DNA of 64,000 nt from Photobacterium arenosum (GTDB lineage: Bacteria; Pseudomonadota; Gammaproteobacteria; Enterobacterales; Vibrionaceae). Both the position numbers and the translations under genes were made by a program. Shown in pieces: positions 62,372 to 64,000 of this stretch (its first letter is position 1; each line of letters begins with the position of its first letter). Location of the stretch: positions 558,001 through 622,000 of the forward strand of contig NZ_JACYTP010000001.1 in NCBI RefSeq assembly GCF_014841115.1, given 5' to 3'. The notes beneath the pieces were generated by a model. That model ran no database searches. It worked only from the letters and a program-made list of their open reading frames with translations, and was not told the origin of the DNA.

Positions 62372-64000
62372 CTAGACGACAAATTTCTTCATTGCACTGT
62401 TTAATTCATCCACCTGGGATTTAATGGACTGAGAAGTTTGGTTGGCATTGTCGCAATTGCCGGACACATCGTCGGCAGAAGATGACAGCTGGTGCACCAG
62501 CTCAGCAACAGACTGCGACACATTCGACTGTTGTTCTGTCGCAACCGCAATATCACTCACTTTCTGCGACACCACCTCCATGTAGCGAACCGTATCTTTG
62601 AGCATCTCATTGGCCGTCGCAGTATGCTCTGTACCTACCTGAACCAGAGACTGGCTCTGTTCGATAACCTGCACGACCTGATGTGTTGACGCCTGAAGTG
62701 CTTCAACAATGGCGTTGATCTCTGTCGTAGATTCTGTTGTGCGCTGAGCCAGCAGGCGGACTTCATCAGCAACAACCGCAAAACCGCGGCCTAAATCGCC
62801 GGCACGGGCCGCTTCTATCGCCGCATTTAACGCCAGCAGATTAGTCTGCTCTGCGACCCCCTGAATCACTTCCGTGACATGTTCGATACGATCACTGTCA
62901 GCCCTGAGTTGCTGAACCATGTCACTGGCCTGCGCTACCAGCGTATTCAGCTCTGTCACTGTCTGCTGGTTCTGATCCAACGCCTGCTCGCCATTCACCA
63001 ACAGGGAAGCCGAGTGGGCAAGATCGTCAGATGCCGCCTGGGTATTTTGTGCCGTTTCATGGGCCGTAGCGGACATTTCTTCTATTGCTGTCGCCACAGA
63101 GTTGATCCGCGACGCCTGATCGTTCACTTCACCTGCCGTGTCAGCATTGGTGGCAAGCAGCTGATCCATGCTGGCATTCACCGCGTGCGCTTTGGTCGAC
63201 ACCCCGGTGACTAAGCCAGACAAAGCGACGGACATGCGGTTCACCGCATCGATCAGTGCCGCAATTTCATCAGAACCTTTGTTTGCCAGCGCTGTACCTG
63301 AGAAATTACCGTGCGATATTTCTTCAGCACGAGTTACCACACGGCTTAAACGCGAACCGATATCCCGCCCCAGCCAGGTTGCGATAAACAAAGAACATAA
63401 ACTGGCAATCACACTGGTGGCAATCAGCAGAGCCACCACTTTCTGCACGCTGCTGCTAATGGCATCTCCACTTTCTGCAGCAATCACCTGCTGTTCGCTA
63501 ACCACAGTTTCAATGGTTTGCGCCAGTTGTTCGACTGCAAGCAAGGTTTCTGTTTCCATCAGGTAAGTGGCTTTATTCCAGTCCTGTGCCTGACGGTGCA
63601 TGACAACATCTGTCGCCATTGGCAAATACATATCCTGCATTTCTTTAAACAGCGACCAGAGACTTTTCTGGCTGTCACTCAGGCTGTCCTGCTTGCGGTT
63701 AATTTCAGACACCGCCCGATTATTATGCCGCAGGTACTCTTCGAACTTGTCCAGATTGTCCTGATTAGCGCTGATCAAAAATGCCCGCAATTCACCCAAT
63801 CCGTTGGATAACGACGAATAAGCATCAGTCAGCAATTTCATCAGGCGCTTACGATCGTCACCAACTGGGTTACTTTCCTCTTCGTTAAGCATGCCCTGAA
63901 GCTGATCTAAAGCGACTTCAGCCAACGGCGCCGCTTCTGATTGCAATAACGTATGCGCGGGCAGGTTCTCCGGCGTGTGGCTCATAGCGGCCACCGCTTT
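62372..64000 (-). CDS. methyl-accepting chemotaxis protein, 5' end cut by window edge
   Basis: The minus-strand frame is open at the right edge, so the N-terminal transmembrane helix and start are missing. The visible part (about 542 residues) has a helical sensory domain, a transmembrane helix ([20 protein letters not shown]), a HAMP domain ([20 protein letters not shown]), and a long signalling coiled coil. Its hairpin tip reads [18 protein letters not shown] with [18 protein letters not shown], where CheA and CheW bind. It senses a chemical cue via the unknown periplasmic or helical domain. The converging neighbour is separated by the bidirectional terminator. Confidence 0.93.
   Translation of the reverse strand, partial: KAVAAMSHTPENLPAHTLLQSEAAPLAEVALDQLQGMLNEEESNPVGDDRKRLMKLLTDAYSSLSNGLGELRAFLISANQDNLDKFEEYLRHNNRAVSEINRKQDSLSDSQKSLWSLFKEMQDMYLPMATDVVMHRQAQDWNKATYLMETETLLAVEQLAQTIETVVSEQQVIAAESGDAISSSVQKVVALLIATSVIASLCSLFIATWLGRDIGSRLSRVVTRAEEISHGNFSGTALANKGSDEIAALIDAVNRMSVALSGLVTGVSTKAHAVNASMDQLLATNADTAGEVNDQASRINSVATAIEEMSATAHETAQNTQAASDDLAHSASLLVNGEQALDQNQQTVTELNTLVAQASDMVQQLRADSDRIEHVTEVIQGVAEQTNLLALNAAIEAARAGDLGRGFAVVADEVRLLAQRTTESTTEINAIVEALQASTHQVVQVIEQSQSLVQVGTEHTATANEMLKDTVRYMEVVSQKVSDIAVATEQQSNVSQSVAELVHQLSSSADDVSGNCDNANQTSQSIKSQVDELNSAMKKFVV

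Noticed and set aside
1..64000. CRISPR arrays, transposases or prophage genes
   Set aside because: No regularly spaced short repeats, no transposase or phage structural or integrase gene was recognised on either strand.

Overview
The window looks like chromosomal DNA of a marine gammaproteobacterium of the Vibrionaceae, most like Photobacterium or Vibrio. This rests on the combination of gene families (two-domain pterin synthase, ArsJ-type arsenate operon, VasL-containing T6SS cluster, DUF2937, DUF3429, PCu(A)C chaperone) and on moderate GC. No database search was possible, so genus is inference.

Left part (1-12.7 kb): a truncated 6-pyruvoyl-tetrahydropterin-synthase-like gene at the edge with a clear sigma-70 promoter, an outer-membrane barrel protein, a SpoIIAA-like protein, an acyl-CoA ligase, a PhoD-like phosphatase, an AraC/GyrI-type regulator, and a Fur-box-preceded TonB siderophore receptor. 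A tctC-tctB-tctA tricarboxylate uptake operon follows, divergent from a CitA/CitB-type two-component system (13.0-15.4 kb) that probably controls it.

Middle part (15.4-34.6 kb): an SDR plus 2-hydroxyacid dehydrogenase pair and a DUF2946-like plus PCu(A)C copper pair. Next is an ompA-like gene translationally coupled to a large Big2/Ig-repeat lipoprotein. A second, paralogous Big2 lipoprotein follows, preceded by a decayed copy of the ompA C-terminal domain and by a recognisable copy of the upstream region, so the whole two-gene cassette was duplicated in tandem. After this come an arsR-gapdh-phosphatase-arsJ arsenate operon, a sulfurtransferase, a patatin, and a run of eight small rightward genes (DUF1330, a Fis-annotated family, membrane proteins, GFA, yeast-type cytosine deaminase, GNAT, DUF2937).

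Type VI secretion block (34.7-54.1 kb): three transcription units. The leftward arm is a barrel protein, tagH(FHA), tssJ, tssK and tssL. A central rightward unit is vasL, tssM and an Lrp/AsnC regulator. The right leftward arm is ppkA-like kinase, tssA, tssB, tssC, tssE, tssF and tssG. The membrane complex, baseplate and sheath are complete, but no Hcp, VgrG, PAAR, ClpV, PppA phosphatase or recognisable effector is present. Those parts must be encoded elsewhere if the machine works.

Right part (54.6-64 kb): ohr, a truncated deaminase pseudogene, DUF3429, a berberine-bridge-type FAD oxidase, tRNA-Ser(UGA) with an 82-bp duplicated tail carrying its terminator, a Nudix hydrolase, an M14 carboxypeptidase, a small charged protein, a TrxC with an unusual WCNPC active site, an unknown lipoprotein and a methyl-accepting chemotaxis protein cut by the right edge.
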